From: Bacillota bacterium
Lineage (GTDB): Bacteria; Bacillota; Clostridia; Lachnospirales; Cellulosilyticaceae
Direction of reading: 5' to 3'
Assembly: GCA_023436395.1 (NCBI GenBank)
Contig: JAEZJJ010000047.1
Coordinates: 62,001 to 126,000 of the forward strand
DNA length: 64,000 bases
The number at the start of each line of letters is the position of its first letter. Within the stretch, counting starts at the first letter, position 1. Shown here piece by piece: positions 18,284 through 27,204 of the stretch. The position numbers were made by a program, and so were the translations under genes. The notes under the pieces are model-generated. The model saw only the letters and a program-made list of their open reading frames with translations, made no database searches and was not told the origin of the DNA.

Positions 18284-19474
18284 CTATCTTTTACTCCACT
18301 CCTCAATTAAAGCTACTAAAAAATCAGCCGTTGGTTCAACTAGTGTTTCATCAATTGTTTCTAAAGTGTCTTTAGGTGTATGTGTATAAACCAATGCCCC
18401 TTCAAATAAATCCGAAGAAGAAATAGCTAGGCAAGGTATTCCATTAAAAGCAAATGCACAATGATCTCCTGCATACCACGCTTCACCTTTTTCAATCTTT
18501 TCATATTGCTGCATCAGTTCACTTATTATCTTTTCTTGCTCTTTATCAATATTATAATAAGATACTGCAGTATTTGAATGGATATGGCAAGGTGAATCTA
18601 TATTGATCACTAATGAAACCTTTTCCTTATCCTGTTCAAGATAGGCAAGATAGCTAAGTTCTCCATTTGCACCAAAGTATTCCTCACTATTAAAAGGTAC
18701 AAAATCTATATCTAAGTTACAGTTTATTCCTTTTAGCTTTTCCATAATGGTTATTAATATGCCAATGCCTGTGGCATTATCAAGTGCACCCATAGTATCA
18801 TACTTTGTATCCATATGCGCACACACAATTACTTTTCCCTTAGCCCCTACAATCTTTCTCTTGGCAATAAGCTGACCACTTTCTACTTGCATTGTCTTAG
18901 AATCAATTTTAAGGGAAATAGATGTATTGGCTCTAAACATTCCTCTTATTTGACGCCATTTTTCTTCACTCAAATACGCTGAAGGAATAGCAAAATTGCC
19001 ATCTTCAAACATTGGAAAAGGGTTAAGCCCACTAAGTTGTGATTGGCCTGTCATAGCTACTATTGCTTTAGGTTTTTGATTTTCTAATCTCTCAATAACA
19101 GCACGATCTTCATCTGGATAATAAAATGGATGGTTTTTAGGTTGTACTGGATTTTGTGTGGCTGCTCCGCATAAAATAACGATTTTATCTCTTAAGTCTT
19201 TTGTTTGTAGTGCTTCCAAAGACTCTATGATAATAATTTCTCCCTCCCCCTCAAAAGACGCTGAGTAAGGACTTGCTTTAATCATTAACTGGCTACTTCC
19301 TATCTGTATAAATGAATTCCCTTTTTCCCAAGTTAAACAGTTAAATGGAATCAAGTCCACATTATACCCTTCTTCTAAGAAGTTCCTTTTTAGTATGTCT
19401 AAAACCTCCTTATTATTTTCTGTCCCCACGGGGCGTTCTTTTACAATACTTTGTAATAATGCTTTCGTTTCCAT
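18284..19474 (-). CDS. M28-family zinc aminopeptidase/carboxypeptidase
   Basis: 396 residues from ATG 19474 (AGGAG 8 bases upstream; a GTG at 19483 overlaps that site). The metal-site motifs of family M28 are in order: CAHMDT, GALDNATG, FNSEEYFG, VINIDSP and a late His in YTHTPKDT. A PA-like insert lies between residues about 80 and 190. No signal peptide, so probably intracellular. It releases amino acids or splits small peptides; the exact substrate is open. Downstream on the same strand as a MerR-type regulator. Confidence 0.85.
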   Translation of the reverse strand: METKALLQSIVKERPVGTENNKEVLDILKRNFLEEGYNVDLIPFNCLTWEKGNSFIQIGSSQLMIKASPYSASFEGEGEIIIIESLEALQTKDLRDKIVILCGAATQNPVQPKNHPFYYPDEDRAVIERLENQKPKAIVAMTGQSQLSGLNPFPMFEDGNFAIPSAYLSEEKWRQIRGMFRANTSISLKIDSKTMQVESGQLIAKRKIVGAKGKVIVCAHMDTKYDTMGALDNATGIGILITIMEKLKGINCNLDIDFVPFNSEEYFGANGELSYLAYLEQDKEKVSLVINIDSPCHIHSNTAVSYYNIDKEQEKIISELMQQYEKIEKGEAWYAGDHCAFAFNGIPCLAISSSDLFEGALVYTHTPKDTLETIDETLVEPTADFLVALIEEWSKR

Positions 19475-19567
19475 CTTCTCCACTCCTATCTTGAAATATA
19501 TATTTATAAATCATTATCCCGATAAAATCATATACCTGAAAATAGGGGGTGGTGTACAAGTGTAAAG

Positions 19568-20329
19568 TTAATTATTTAATTGGCTAATTCTATTGATAAT
19601 ACCCGGAATTTTTTCCGCTGCCTTTTTTACTTCTTTCAACTGTTTTACCCAGCAATCTCCTGCTGATAAAAGTTCTTCTTGTTCTGGTTCATCTAGCGCT
19701 GTTACTAATCCATCTACTTTTCCATTATCATACATGTTTAAACAACGGTAAATCGCTGACATACTATAGCCACTCTGACGAAGCATATAAATAATCTTCA
19801 TTCGATCTACCTCCTGCCCTTTGAAAAGGACTTCATTCTTTTCCCCTCTCAGTTCAGTTATTAGTAGGCCGTTGCGTTCCCAATTTCGTACTGCTTCTAC
19901 AGTAACCCCCAATAAATCAGCCATTTCTTTCCGTGTATAAAGTTGAGTAGAATAGACTACATCTTGATTTCCCATTGCCCAGTTAGATAGTAAGTATGCT
20001 GTACTTTCTGCCTTCTTTAATTCTCTATCGATACAATCTATATACTCATATGTATATTGGTTTCCTATTGTCAAGTCTCCGCCTACAACTTCTTTGATCA
20101 ACATTCTCCCTTTTTCTCGTATTTGATGATTTGTATAAGGATAAGCAAATACCTGCCTAACAATTTCCAGTTGTAAAATATGCCTTTCAGTATATTGGCG
20201 ATAACCATTTTCTCCACGTTCAACTTTCGATATAAAACCTATACTTTCATACTGCCTGATGGTATTAGAATGAAGCGTGAATAGTTTAGCAAGCTCAGAT
20301 GGTTTATATATTTTACCTTTTTCTATCAT
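19568..20329 (-). CDS. MerR-type regulator with two HTH domains
   Basis: 253 residues. The first MerR helix-turn-helix is near 8-75 (YKPSELAKLFTLHSNTIRQYES) and a second near 128-200 (LYTRKEMADLLGVTVEAVRNWER), joined by a helical linker. Most MerR proteins have one DNA-binding head and a C-terminal effector domain, so the double-head form is less common. RBS GAGGAAG. It may regulate the M28 gene that follows. Confidence 0.82.
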   Translation of the reverse strand: MIEKGKIYKPSELAKLFTLHSNTIRQYESIGFISKVERGENGYRQYTERHILQLEIVRQVFAYPYTNHQIREKGRMLIKEVVGGDLTIGNQYTYEYIDCIDRELKKAESTAYLLSNWAMGNQDVVYSTQLYTRKEMADLLGVTVEAVRNWERNGLLITELRGEKNEVLFKGQEVDRMKIIYMLRQSGYSMSAIYRCLNMYDNGKVDGLVTALDEPEQEELLSAGDCWVKQLKEVKKAAEKIPGIINRISQLNN

Positions 20330-20455
20330 CTATCTTCCTCTTTCCTTTCAAATTATTTTTATCACTCTATTAACAATTGCATTCTTATCCTCTTCAAAAA
20401 TTAAAAACCACCTAAGTCTTTTTGTATTCTACTTTAGATGGTCCAATAAGTAATA

Positions 20456-20690
20456 TTATTTTGTTTTGTCTATTCCTTCTTGTAATTTCTTTACTTGTTC
20501 AATTGAAAGTTCTGTAATCTCAGCAGTTATACCTATATCCATTCCTTATATCTAGCTATTTTTTGTCATATCTCATTTAGCCCTTTCCATTCCTGTACTT
20601 AGGAGATTCGCTCTTTCATGCACCCAATATTCTCTGGCCTTATAAAATTCTATTATTTTAGAATCACTACATAAAGAATTATTATTCTTT
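20456..20690 (-). pseudogene. Decayed C-terminus of an Rpn-family nuclease/transposase
   Basis: The minus strand encodes FYKAREYWVHERANLLSTGM, then, after stops, GMDIGITAEITELSIEQVKK. These match the C-terminal half of the Rpn-type protein at 56772-57409 (YKAREYSAHERANLINTG) and the usual Rpn tail. Several stop codons and lost segments show it is dead. A copy of the R1 repeat lies directly upstream, as at 57.4 kb. Confidence 0.65.
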
Positions 20691-20728
20691 ATGTCTAAGA
20701 AAATTCATTTTTGCCCCTATGTCATTTA

Positions 20729-20790
20729 TTCTAGTCAGAGTATGTTCATTAATTATCTTAATTATATCATCCCTTTCAAAAAAGAGGAGA
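20729..20790 (-). repeat. Dispersed repeat R1, copy a
   Basis: Starts TTCTAGTCAGAGTATG on the plus strand and runs to AAAAAAGAGGAG. It shares sequence and order with copies near 28.2, 42.3 and 57.4 kb. In this copy the distal half of the terminator hairpin is lost. Remaining bases of 20330-21050 show no gene. Confidence 0.6.
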
Positions 20791-21051
20791 GCAAATATGA
20801 AGTCACCTTACTCCTCGTTGTGCAAAACCCCAGTCATATTTATTTCCCGTACCAGATATCCATTCTTCCAGAAAACGATAGTTCACCCTTCGGCCATAGC
20901 GATGTTTATTTACCCATTTCATCTACAATCACTTGTGCAGTTAGGGGCGTGATGATTCTCACAGGCTATCACATCCTTTTAGGTTAGTATTACTTTTCAC
21001 TTGAAATCTGTTACCTTTTTTCAAATCAAATAAATATAAATATTAAATATA

Positions 21052-21103
21052 TTGCAAATAATCTGATTTTATGATAAGATACTACCAAACGATAGGTAGT
21101 ATC
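21052..21103 (+). promoter_or_regulatory. Promoter with TetR-type palindromic operator
   Basis: TTGCAA (21052-21057), 17-base spacer, TAAGAT (21075-21080), overlapped by a perfect 9-bp inverted repeat GATACTACC/GGTAGTATC (21078-21086 with 21095-21103). This is the expected place for autorepression by the TetR-family protein that follows. Confidence 0.65.
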
Positions 21104-21127
21104 TATCAATGGATAACTGGAGGCTCT

Positions 21128-21703
21128 ATGAAAAAAATCGAGATTATAGAAAAATCACTGGAATTATTTGCAAATCAAGGATATTTTGGTACCAGCATGG
21201 AGGATATCGCTAAAGCAGTAGGTATTAAAAAGGCTTCTTTGTACTCGCATTATTCAAGTAAAGAAAGCATATTCACTGCTGTATTTGATAATATCATAGC
21301 AGAGTATTCTGCTTTTATTGATAATCTTACCACTTGTGGTGAAGAAGGAAATGCTATAGATAAATTAACCAGTGTTTTTTCTGGCTACGTAAAAAATTGT
21401 AAGAATAATAACAAAATGGCGTTCTTAGATAGATACTATTACTATCCCCCTGAATACCTAAAGGACTATATTTTACTTAAAACCTGTGAAATTGAAATTC
21501 TCTTTATAAATAAAATTACTCTAATCGTTGAACAGGGTATTAAGAAAGGTACTATCAAAAATAAAACTGCATATGACATTGCTTTGTCCTTCTATTATAT
21601 GATAATAGGCTTTGCTATGACGATTAAGTTTTATGATGAAAAAGAAATAGATGAGGATATCACAAAATGTACAACTGTATTTTTAGAAGGTATAAAAATG
21701 TGA
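21128..21703 (+). CDS. TetR/AcrR-family repressor
   Basis: 191 residues from ATG 21128, with GGAGG at 21119-21123; the upstream in-frame ATG lies before the operator. N-terminal helix-turn-helix: ALELF-like SLELFANQGYFGTSMEDIA and AVGIKKASLYSHYSSKESIF. The helical C-terminus would bind an unknown ligand. It sits 48 bases before an aldo/keto reductase gene and probably represses both. Confidence 0.9.
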   Translation: MKKIEIIEKSLELFANQGYFGTSMEDIAKAVGIKKASLYSHYSSKESIFTAVFDNIIAEYSAFIDNLTTCGEEGNAIDKLTSVFSGYVKNCKNNNKMAFLDRYYYYPPEYLKDYILLKTCEIEILFINKITLIVEQGIKKGTIKNKTAYDIALSFYYMIIGFAMTIKFYDEKEIDEDITKCTTVFLEGIKM

Positions 21704-21751
21704 TTATCTTTTCTATCATAAATATTAATAAAGAAAGAGAAGGGATTAAGT

Positions 21752-22744
21752 ATGCAAAAAGAATTTAAAAGAAAACTTGGACGATCAGAGATTGAAGTAA
21801 GTGCTTTAGGGCTTGGCTGCTGGGCAATTGGAGGACCCTTCATTTTAGATGGGATACCTGATGGCTGGGGGGACATCGATGATACAGAATCTATTAAAGC
21901 TATTCAAAGAGCTATTGAACTTGGCATAAACTTTTTAGATACTGCTGATAGTTATGGTATTGGTCATAGCGAAGAAGTTATTGGCAAGGCAATTGTAGGA
22001 AAAAGAGAAGATGTTGTAATCGCTACTAAGTTTGGGTATTTTGGTAATGCAGCTACTAGGACTTTACATGGAACCAATGTAAGTCCTGACTATATCGAAA
22101 GAGCTTGTGACGCCTCACTCAAACGACTTAATACAGATTATATTGATGTATACCATCTTCACAAATGGGATATAACGGTACCCGAAGTTGAGCCTATATG
22201 CCTAACTCTTGATAAGTTAGTTCAAAAAGGTAAGATTCGAACCTATGGTTGGAGCACAGATTCTATTGATGGTGCCAAGTTGTTTGCTGAAAGAAAAAAT
22301 TGCAGTACTATAGAACATTGTTTAAATGTTTTTGAGAACGCTTCACAGCTCGTTCAATTATGTGAAGATAGAAACCTTGCAAGTATTAATCGTAGCCCCC
22401 TTGCTATGGGCTTTTTAAGTGGCAAATTTAATGCCTCCTCATTACTCTCAAAAGATGATGTTCGTGGGGCTGGACATTCTTGGGTTCCCTATTTTAAAGA
22501 CGGAAAACCTCTTCCATCATTCTTAAACGCTCTTGATTCAGTTAAAGAAATCTTAACCAGCAATGGTCGCAGCCTAACTCAAGGTGCCTTAGCCTGGATT
22601 TGGGGTAAAAGTAGTTGTACTATCCCTATTCCAGGATTTAAAACAGTAAAACAAGTTGAAGAGAATGCAAAAGCCATGGAATTTGGTCCCTTATCACAAA
22701 ATCAAATGGATGAAATAGATCGTATACTCCATCCTAACTACTAG
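21752..22744 (+). CDS. Aldo/keto reductase
   Basis: 330 residues with the AKR barrel: FLDTADSYGIGHSEEVIG (catalytic Asp and Tyr), VVIATKFGYF (Lys), VYHLHKWD (His), and an NADPH-binding end with IPIPGFKTVKQVEENAKA. It reduces aldehydes or ketones with NADPH. Cotranscribed with the TetR-family gene, so probably induced by a toxic carbonyl or xenobiotic; that is inference. Confidence 0.92.
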   Translation: MQKEFKRKLGRSEIEVSALGLGCWAIGGPFILDGIPDGWGDIDDTESIKAIQRAIELGINFLDTADSYGIGHSEEVIGKAIVGKREDVVIATKFGYFGNAATRTLHGTNVSPDYIERACDASLKRLNTDYIDVYHLHKWDITVPEVEPICLTLDKLVQKGKIRTYGWSTDSIDGAKLFAERKNCSTIEHCLNVFENASQLVQLCEDRNLASINRSPLAMGFLSGKFNASSLLSKDDVRGAGHSWVPYFKDGKPLPSFLNALDSVKEILTSNGRSLTQGALAWIWGKSSCTIPIPGFKTVKQVEENAKAMEFGPLSQNQMDEIDRILHPNY

Positions 22745-22842
22745 ACTTCTATAGCATCTAACAGGCTTTTCTTCATTGCTCACACTAGCAATATTCCTAA
22801 GAAAAGAAATGACATTAATGTATTATTCAAACTTTGAATTGT

Positions 22843-22882
22843 AAAAATGGTGAACACTTATCATGATGTTCACCATTTTTAG
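22843..22882. terminator. Terminator between aldo/keto reductase and M56 sensor genes
   Basis: Perfect 14-bp stem (22843-22856 with 22867-22880) with A and T tails on the two sides, serving convergent genes. Confidence 0.8.
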
Positions 22883-22926
22883 TACAATGAAAATATAACA
22901 TCTTAATTTATTCCACTTTCATTCTT

Positions 22927-24861
22927 TTAGGATATTTTACATCCATATACTTTTCCCCCAACAGAAAATGCTACAATCCCTCCCTTTGTAACTGTCTTTA
23001 GGTTACAACCTGCTTTTTCGATATCATATTCTTTTAGTGATATATTACACAGTGTTGCATTCATAGCATAACCAAATAAAGCTGATAACTGTGTATTAGG
23101 ATTTACCATTGTTACGCCACTTATTTCAAATCCATTGCCATCAAATTTGCCCGTAAAAGGCACATCACTATTTCCTATTGGTTTCCATTCATCAGTTGAA
23201 ACTTTTATATCTGCAATTTGTTTATAATTTTGATTCCATCCATACTCACCATTTCCTAATGCCCTAAGTTGCTCTTCATTTTCAACTAAATACCATTTCT
23301 CATTATTAATAGTCTGAGTTTTTATAAATACTGCTTTCTTGTTAGCATTAGCTTGCTTTGTTTTCACCTCTTCATTATTATCTACAACAAAAATGTCTTC
23401 GATGCGGCACTCCGTAGGCTTAGCACAAATCATATCTTGCAGCTCTTTTTGATTTTGTACTAGCTTTTTCGTACCACTAAGTGTAATATTATGAAACTTT
23501 GCATGGTTAGCATATCCAAAAATACTTTTATTACCTTTATCTAAAAATCCATTAATGACACATCCATTTCCATCAAAGCTACCCGTAAATGGATTTTCTT
23601 CTGTTCCTATTGGATTCCAGTCCTTATCGGATATTTCAATTATATCTTCTGATAACATATAATGTTTATCCATGGTATATTCCCCTGTACCAATAAGCCT
23701 TAACCCTGCCTCAGAATGTATAAGATATATAGGTTCTCCCATAATATATCCGCCTAATTCAATATCAGCTTTTGATTTCTGACCTTTTTCTTGTTCTTGT
23801 GCTTTTAATGAAAATACTCCTGCCAAGTTAAAGCTTCCTATCAACAATAGTGCACATACTAGTGATATACGAACTATGGTTTTTGATTTCACTTTATATT
23901 GCATGATTGCCTCCAACCTCTCCTTCATCATTTCTTTGTTCTCATATAATGACATTATGGCTAGCCCATCTTGATACCCTTCTTTTTTTCTTGTAACAGC
24001 ATTTAGCAAAGTATCTCCATAAATACGTCGCTCGTTCCTAGCCAAGTGACTGATAATTACTTCATCACAAGACAGTTCACACATCTGATCTACTTCCTTT
24101 GCCATAATATAAACCAGAGGATTAAACCAATGTATACAAATCACAAGTTGTATTAGCCATTTATAAAAAATATCTTTCCTTTTAAAATGAATTAATTCGT
24201 GTAAAACCGTATGTCTAAATTCCATATCAGATAATGATATGGATGGCAACACTATAACAGGTTTAAAAAAGCCTATAATCAACGGTGAAATAACTAATGG
24301 ATGATAATAAAGCTCTACCGGCGTCCTAACGCCTAACTTTTCTGTCATTTTAGATAACTCGTCTAGCATATTAATATCCGTTATTTCTCCCCAGCTCATT
24401 TTCATGTATTTTATAAAAACCCTATAAGTAGTCACCTTTTTAGTAAGTAAAATGACTACCCCTATGAACCAAATCACTCCACACTTTTCTTTTAGCTGGT
24501 TCATAACTTCCCACAAATCTATTTTGTTTTCTTGATCATCCTGTAGAACATTTTGATTACTATGTACTAAATTATCTCTTTCATCTGAGGTAATATCAAA
24601 ATTAAAAAGCTTTTCTTTCTGATTCCTATCCGATAAATAGCTATTGACTTGTTCTATTCTTACTTTATCTACTAGATTAATAAATCCTTCTGGACTTATT
24701 ACAACAGGTATGAGTAATCTTGCAAGAACTACTAACCAAATATAGTATTGCCATCTCTTACTAAACTGTCTTTTAAATATCGGCTTACTCATTAATATAA
24801 TTCCTATAAGAAATGCTCCTGCTATTGAAAGTGTTACTATTACTCTAAAAATAATATGCAT
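22927..24861 (-). CDS. BlaR1/MecR1-like M56 sensor protease with GLUG-repeat sensor end
   Basis: 644 residues from ATG 24861, which overlaps the BlaI-like stop in TAATG. The N-terminal half is a four-helix membrane M56 metalloprotease with zinc motif HELIHFKRKD and downstream SCDEVI. After a transmembrane segment at about 330-350 the extracellular end has no penicillin-binding motifs. Instead it holds two GLUG-type repeats (FTGSFDGNGCVINGF and FTGKFDGNGFEISGV, each followed by FGYA and NISL). By analogy, ligand binding outside would trigger cleavage of the BlaI-like repressor, but the ligand is probably not a beta-lactam. Confidence 0.82.
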   Translation of the reverse strand: MHIIFRVIVTLSIAGAFLIGIILMSKPIFKRQFSKRWQYYIWLVVLARLLIPVVISPEGFINLVDKVRIEQVNSYLSDRNQKEKLFNFDITSDERDNLVHSNQNVLQDDQENKIDLWEVMNQLKEKCGVIWFIGVVILLTKKVTTYRVFIKYMKMSWGEITDINMLDELSKMTEKLGVRTPVELYYHPLVISPLIIGFFKPVIVLPSISLSDMEFRHTVLHELIHFKRKDIFYKWLIQLVICIHWFNPLVYIMAKEVDQMCELSCDEVIISHLARNERRIYGDTLLNAVTRKKEGYQDGLAIMSLYENKEMMKERLEAIMQYKVKSKTIVRISLVCALLLIGSFNLAGVFSLKAQEQEKGQKSKADIELGGYIMGEPIYLIHSEAGLRLIGTGEYTMDKHYMLSEDIIEISDKDWNPIGTEENPFTGSFDGNGCVINGFLDKGNKSIFGYANHAKFHNITLSGTKKLVQNQKELQDMICAKPTECRIEDIFVVDNNEEVKTKQANANKKAVFIKTQTINNEKWYLVENEEQLRALGNGEYGWNQNYKQIADIKVSTDEWKPIGNSDVPFTGKFDGNGFEISGVTMVNPNTQLSALFGYAMNATLCNISLKEYDIEKAGCNLKTVTKGGIVAFSVGGKVYGCKIS

Positions 24862-25238
24862 TAATCCCACTTCCTTTTTTCCCAAAACTCCTTTAATTCC
24901 TCATAATCTTTGGGAGTTATCTTATCTTTTTGAATAAGCATAGAAACTAAACCCTTAGCATCTCCACCATAAAGCTTTTGTAAAAAGTGGTCTGTTTGAT
25001 TTGACTGATACTCCATTTCAGAAATTAATGCTGTATAGCGATTACGTCTCCCTATTTTATTCGTTGTTAATAATTCTTTATCAACTAACCTTGCTAATAA
25101 AGTAATGATCGTATTTTTTTGCCACGTCTTTCCCATCTGACTCAATTCATCTGCAAGCTCTGCATATAAAATACTACCTCTTTTTGCCCAAATAATACGC
25201 ATTATTTCCATTTCCGAATCCGATACTTGTTGTACCAT
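24861..25238 (-). CDS. BlaI/MecI-family repressor
   Basis: 125 residues, the normal length. Winged helix with VSDSEMEIMRIIWAKRGSI, KTWQKNTIITLLARLVDKEL and GRRNRYTALI. It would bind TACA/TGTA-type palindromes as a dimer and be inactivated by the cotranscribed M56 protease. RBS AAGAGGT. A 13-bp palindrome lies 30 bases upstream. Confidence 0.92.
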   Translation of the reverse strand: MVQQVSDSEMEIMRIIWAKRGSILYAELADELSQMGKTWQKNTIITLLARLVDKELLTTNKIGRRNRYTALISEMEYQSNQTDHFLQKLYGGDAKGLVSMLIQKDKITPKDYEELKEFWEKRKWD

Positions 25239-25267
25239 ATTTATACCTCTTTTATTATTTTTTATGC

Positions 25268-25280
25268 CTACACTGTGTAG
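25268..25280 (-). promoter_or_regulatory. Candidate BlaI-type operator
   Basis: Perfect palindrome CTACACTGTGTAG, 30-42 bases upstream of the BlaI-like start, containing the TACA/TGTA half-sites that BlaI/MecI proteins bind. Confidence 0.6.
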
Positions 25281-25780
25281 TTTAAAATTATATTAGCATC
25301 CCATTTTCGAGATGTCAATATTTTCTTAATAATTAATTATTTTCGATTTTAATCATTCTCATAGAGGCGCTATTATATGTAATCGCTCAAACTGCCATAA
25401 ATATACGGTCAGTCTATAACCTTAATCCCTTTATATCAATTAGTGCTGATCTGTTAAGCTACTGAATATTTTCAGGCTCTACAAAAAATATTGGGTACTT
25501 GAAAAATAAGGGCATAAAATAAGAGCATTTTCAACATCCGTAAGTATACCTAAATACTTACATAAAAGTTGTTGATTATGCTCTTATTTCGTTATTCTCA
25601 AAAAACTTTAAACTTATCAGCTATTATTAATAAAAATATCACTTATGATTCAGATACTATGACCTATGAAATTAAATTGATTATTTGATAAGCTGTCTTG
25701 TTCAGCTACATCATTACCCAAAGTAGTTGCTATCAATGAAGTCAACTTACTACATCTTTATAACCTCGGATTTGTATGAC
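25281..25780. other. Gene-free 500-bp region with a long hairpin
   Basis: I find no open frame. The only structure is a long inverted repeat at 25517-25589: 20-base outer arms (18 of 20 paired, AAATAAGAGCAT with ATGCTCTTATTT) plus an inner pair GTAAGTA/TACTTAC. It is much larger than the other terminators here and is not next to a stop codon, so it may be a small mobile element or an RNA structure. Confidence 0.5.
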
Positions 25781-26440
25781 TTAATTTGTTCTTCTAAACA
25801 TCACAGTCATTGTTTGATATAGCATAACCAATCCTATACTTAGTAAAACTCCGCCCACAATATCTGTAATCCAATGAACTCCTGAGACTAGTCTACCTAC
25901 CACCATGAATATGATAAATAAAGAAATACTAACAGCTGTCACTTTTCTTAATGCCTCATTTTTGATGCGATTATTTAGTTCTATAATCGCTGTAGGCATC
26001 ACACATAGGACAAGTAGCGTTGTTGATGAAGGATAAGATGCTTCCAATCTTCCTTCAATAAGTACTGGCCTGTAATTTATAACAAACATCTCAAAAATTA
26101 CATAGGCTATCATAACTAGAATATAAAAAACGCCTAGAATCAAAATATCAGAATCAACCTTAAAAAGATTTCTTCTCTTTATTAATTGAATGAGTCCCAA
26201 CATACCAAACCCTAATACCACTACAATAGGAACAAGTCCTAACCAATCTGTCATTTCATACAACCACATATGAACACCTGTCCATTCATGGAATGCCCTA
26301 TTGATTGATGCAAATCCTACCACTGAACCTTTTGGTCCAACTGGTTGTAAATCTACCTTCGTAATTGCTAGCGTCCAAACTCCAAATAAAAATAATGCCA
26401 CCAACATAATCCATAAACTTCTTTGATTTTTCTCTTTCAT
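25781..26440 (-). CDS. PAP2-family membrane phosphatase
   Basis: 219 residues from ATG 26440, with AAGGAAGAAGG upstream; an earlier ATG at 26479 has no site. Six hydrophobic segments with a YRP in motif 1, YPSSTT in place of the usual PSGHT of motif 2, and GRLVSGVHWITDIVGG for motif 3 (Arg, His, Asp). These enzymes remove phosphate from lipids such as undecaprenyl pyrophosphate or phosphatidate. The motif-2 His is replaced by Thr, which could change or weaken activity. Confidence 0.82.
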   Translation of the reverse strand: MKEKNQRSLWIMLVALFLFGVWTLAITKVDLQPVGPKGSVVGFASINRAFHEWTGVHMWLYEMTDWLGLVPIVVVLGFGMLGLIQLIKRRNLFKVDSDILILGVFYILVMIAYVIFEMFVINYRPVLIEGRLEASYPSSTTLLVLCVMPTAIIELNNRIKNEALRKVTAVSISLFIIFMVVGRLVSGVHWITDIVGGVLLSIGLVMLYQTMTVMFRRTN

Positions 26441-26550
26441 CTTACCTTCTTCCTTTTCGTTATCTATTTGGCTCATCACCTAAGTACAAGCTAACCAAAT
26501 ACCACCAAAAAGGAAAGAATTACGATGTCACATTCCCGACACGGTTCGTA

Positions 26551-27156
26551 TCATGCCCATTTTATCAGCATGAGCGCCTTAATCACTAGAAAAATGAAAG
26601 TAAACAGTGCTGCATAGGGTTGCATACTCATTATAAAAAGTATAGCCATAAATGTACTAAGACCTAAGGAGATTCTACTTTTGTTTTTAAACCAAAAGAT
26701 ATTCTGATTGCCTTGCAATACCAATGTAAGTACTCCAAAAAGAATGATTATACTGATACCAATCAAGTATGGTATCTTTACATAAGCCTCACTCTCTGAC
26801 AGATTTAAAAGGGAAACCTCTTGAATAACACCATTGACTTTTTGACCAAAAAACGGCAAAAACATAAACATAATCAAACTACAATCAAGTACGCCATAAA
26901 CAATATCCTGAATGCGTTGTTCTTTTATCTTGTGATCATTTTCTGCAACATTAAGAATTTCTTCACTAGATAACAATTTATCGAGTGATACCGAAAAATA
27001 CTTAGATATTGCTTTTAAAGAATCAATGTTAGGATATCCCCTTCCTGACTCCCATTTTGAAATTGCAGTTCGAGACACATACAAATCATTTGCTAGTTCC
27101 TCTTGTGTTAAACCCTTATTCTTTCTAAGTTCTTGTAACTTTTCATTAAATTCCAT
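26551..27156 (-). CDS. XRE-family HTH regulator with membrane C-terminus
   Basis: 201 residues: an HTH_3 domain at 1-62 (GLTQEELANDLYVSRTAISKWESGRG) fused to about four hydrophobic segments. This class of membrane-anchored repressor is common in Firmicutes, and the membrane part presumably reports a signal. RBS AAAAGGAG. It lies upstream of the PAP2 gene on the same strand with a 110-base gap, so it may control it. Confidence 0.85.
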   Translation of the reverse strand: MEFNEKLQELRKNKGLTQEELANDLYVSRTAISKWESGRGYPNIDSLKAISKYFSVSLDKLLSSEEILNVAENDHKIKEQRIQDIVYGVLDCSLIMFMFLPFFGQKVNGVIQEVSLLNLSESEAYVKIPYLIGISIIILFGVLTLVLQGNQNIFWFKNKSRISLGLSTFMAILFIMSMQPYAALFTFIFLVIKALMLIKWA

Positions 27157-27204
27157 TTTACTCCTTTTCTTATACTATATACACTATTAATTCAACAATC
27201 CTGA

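Noticed and set aside
21071..21127. Upstream ATG extending the TetR protein by 19 residues
   Set aside because: It overlaps the promoter and operator, and the family start aligns with ATG 21128.
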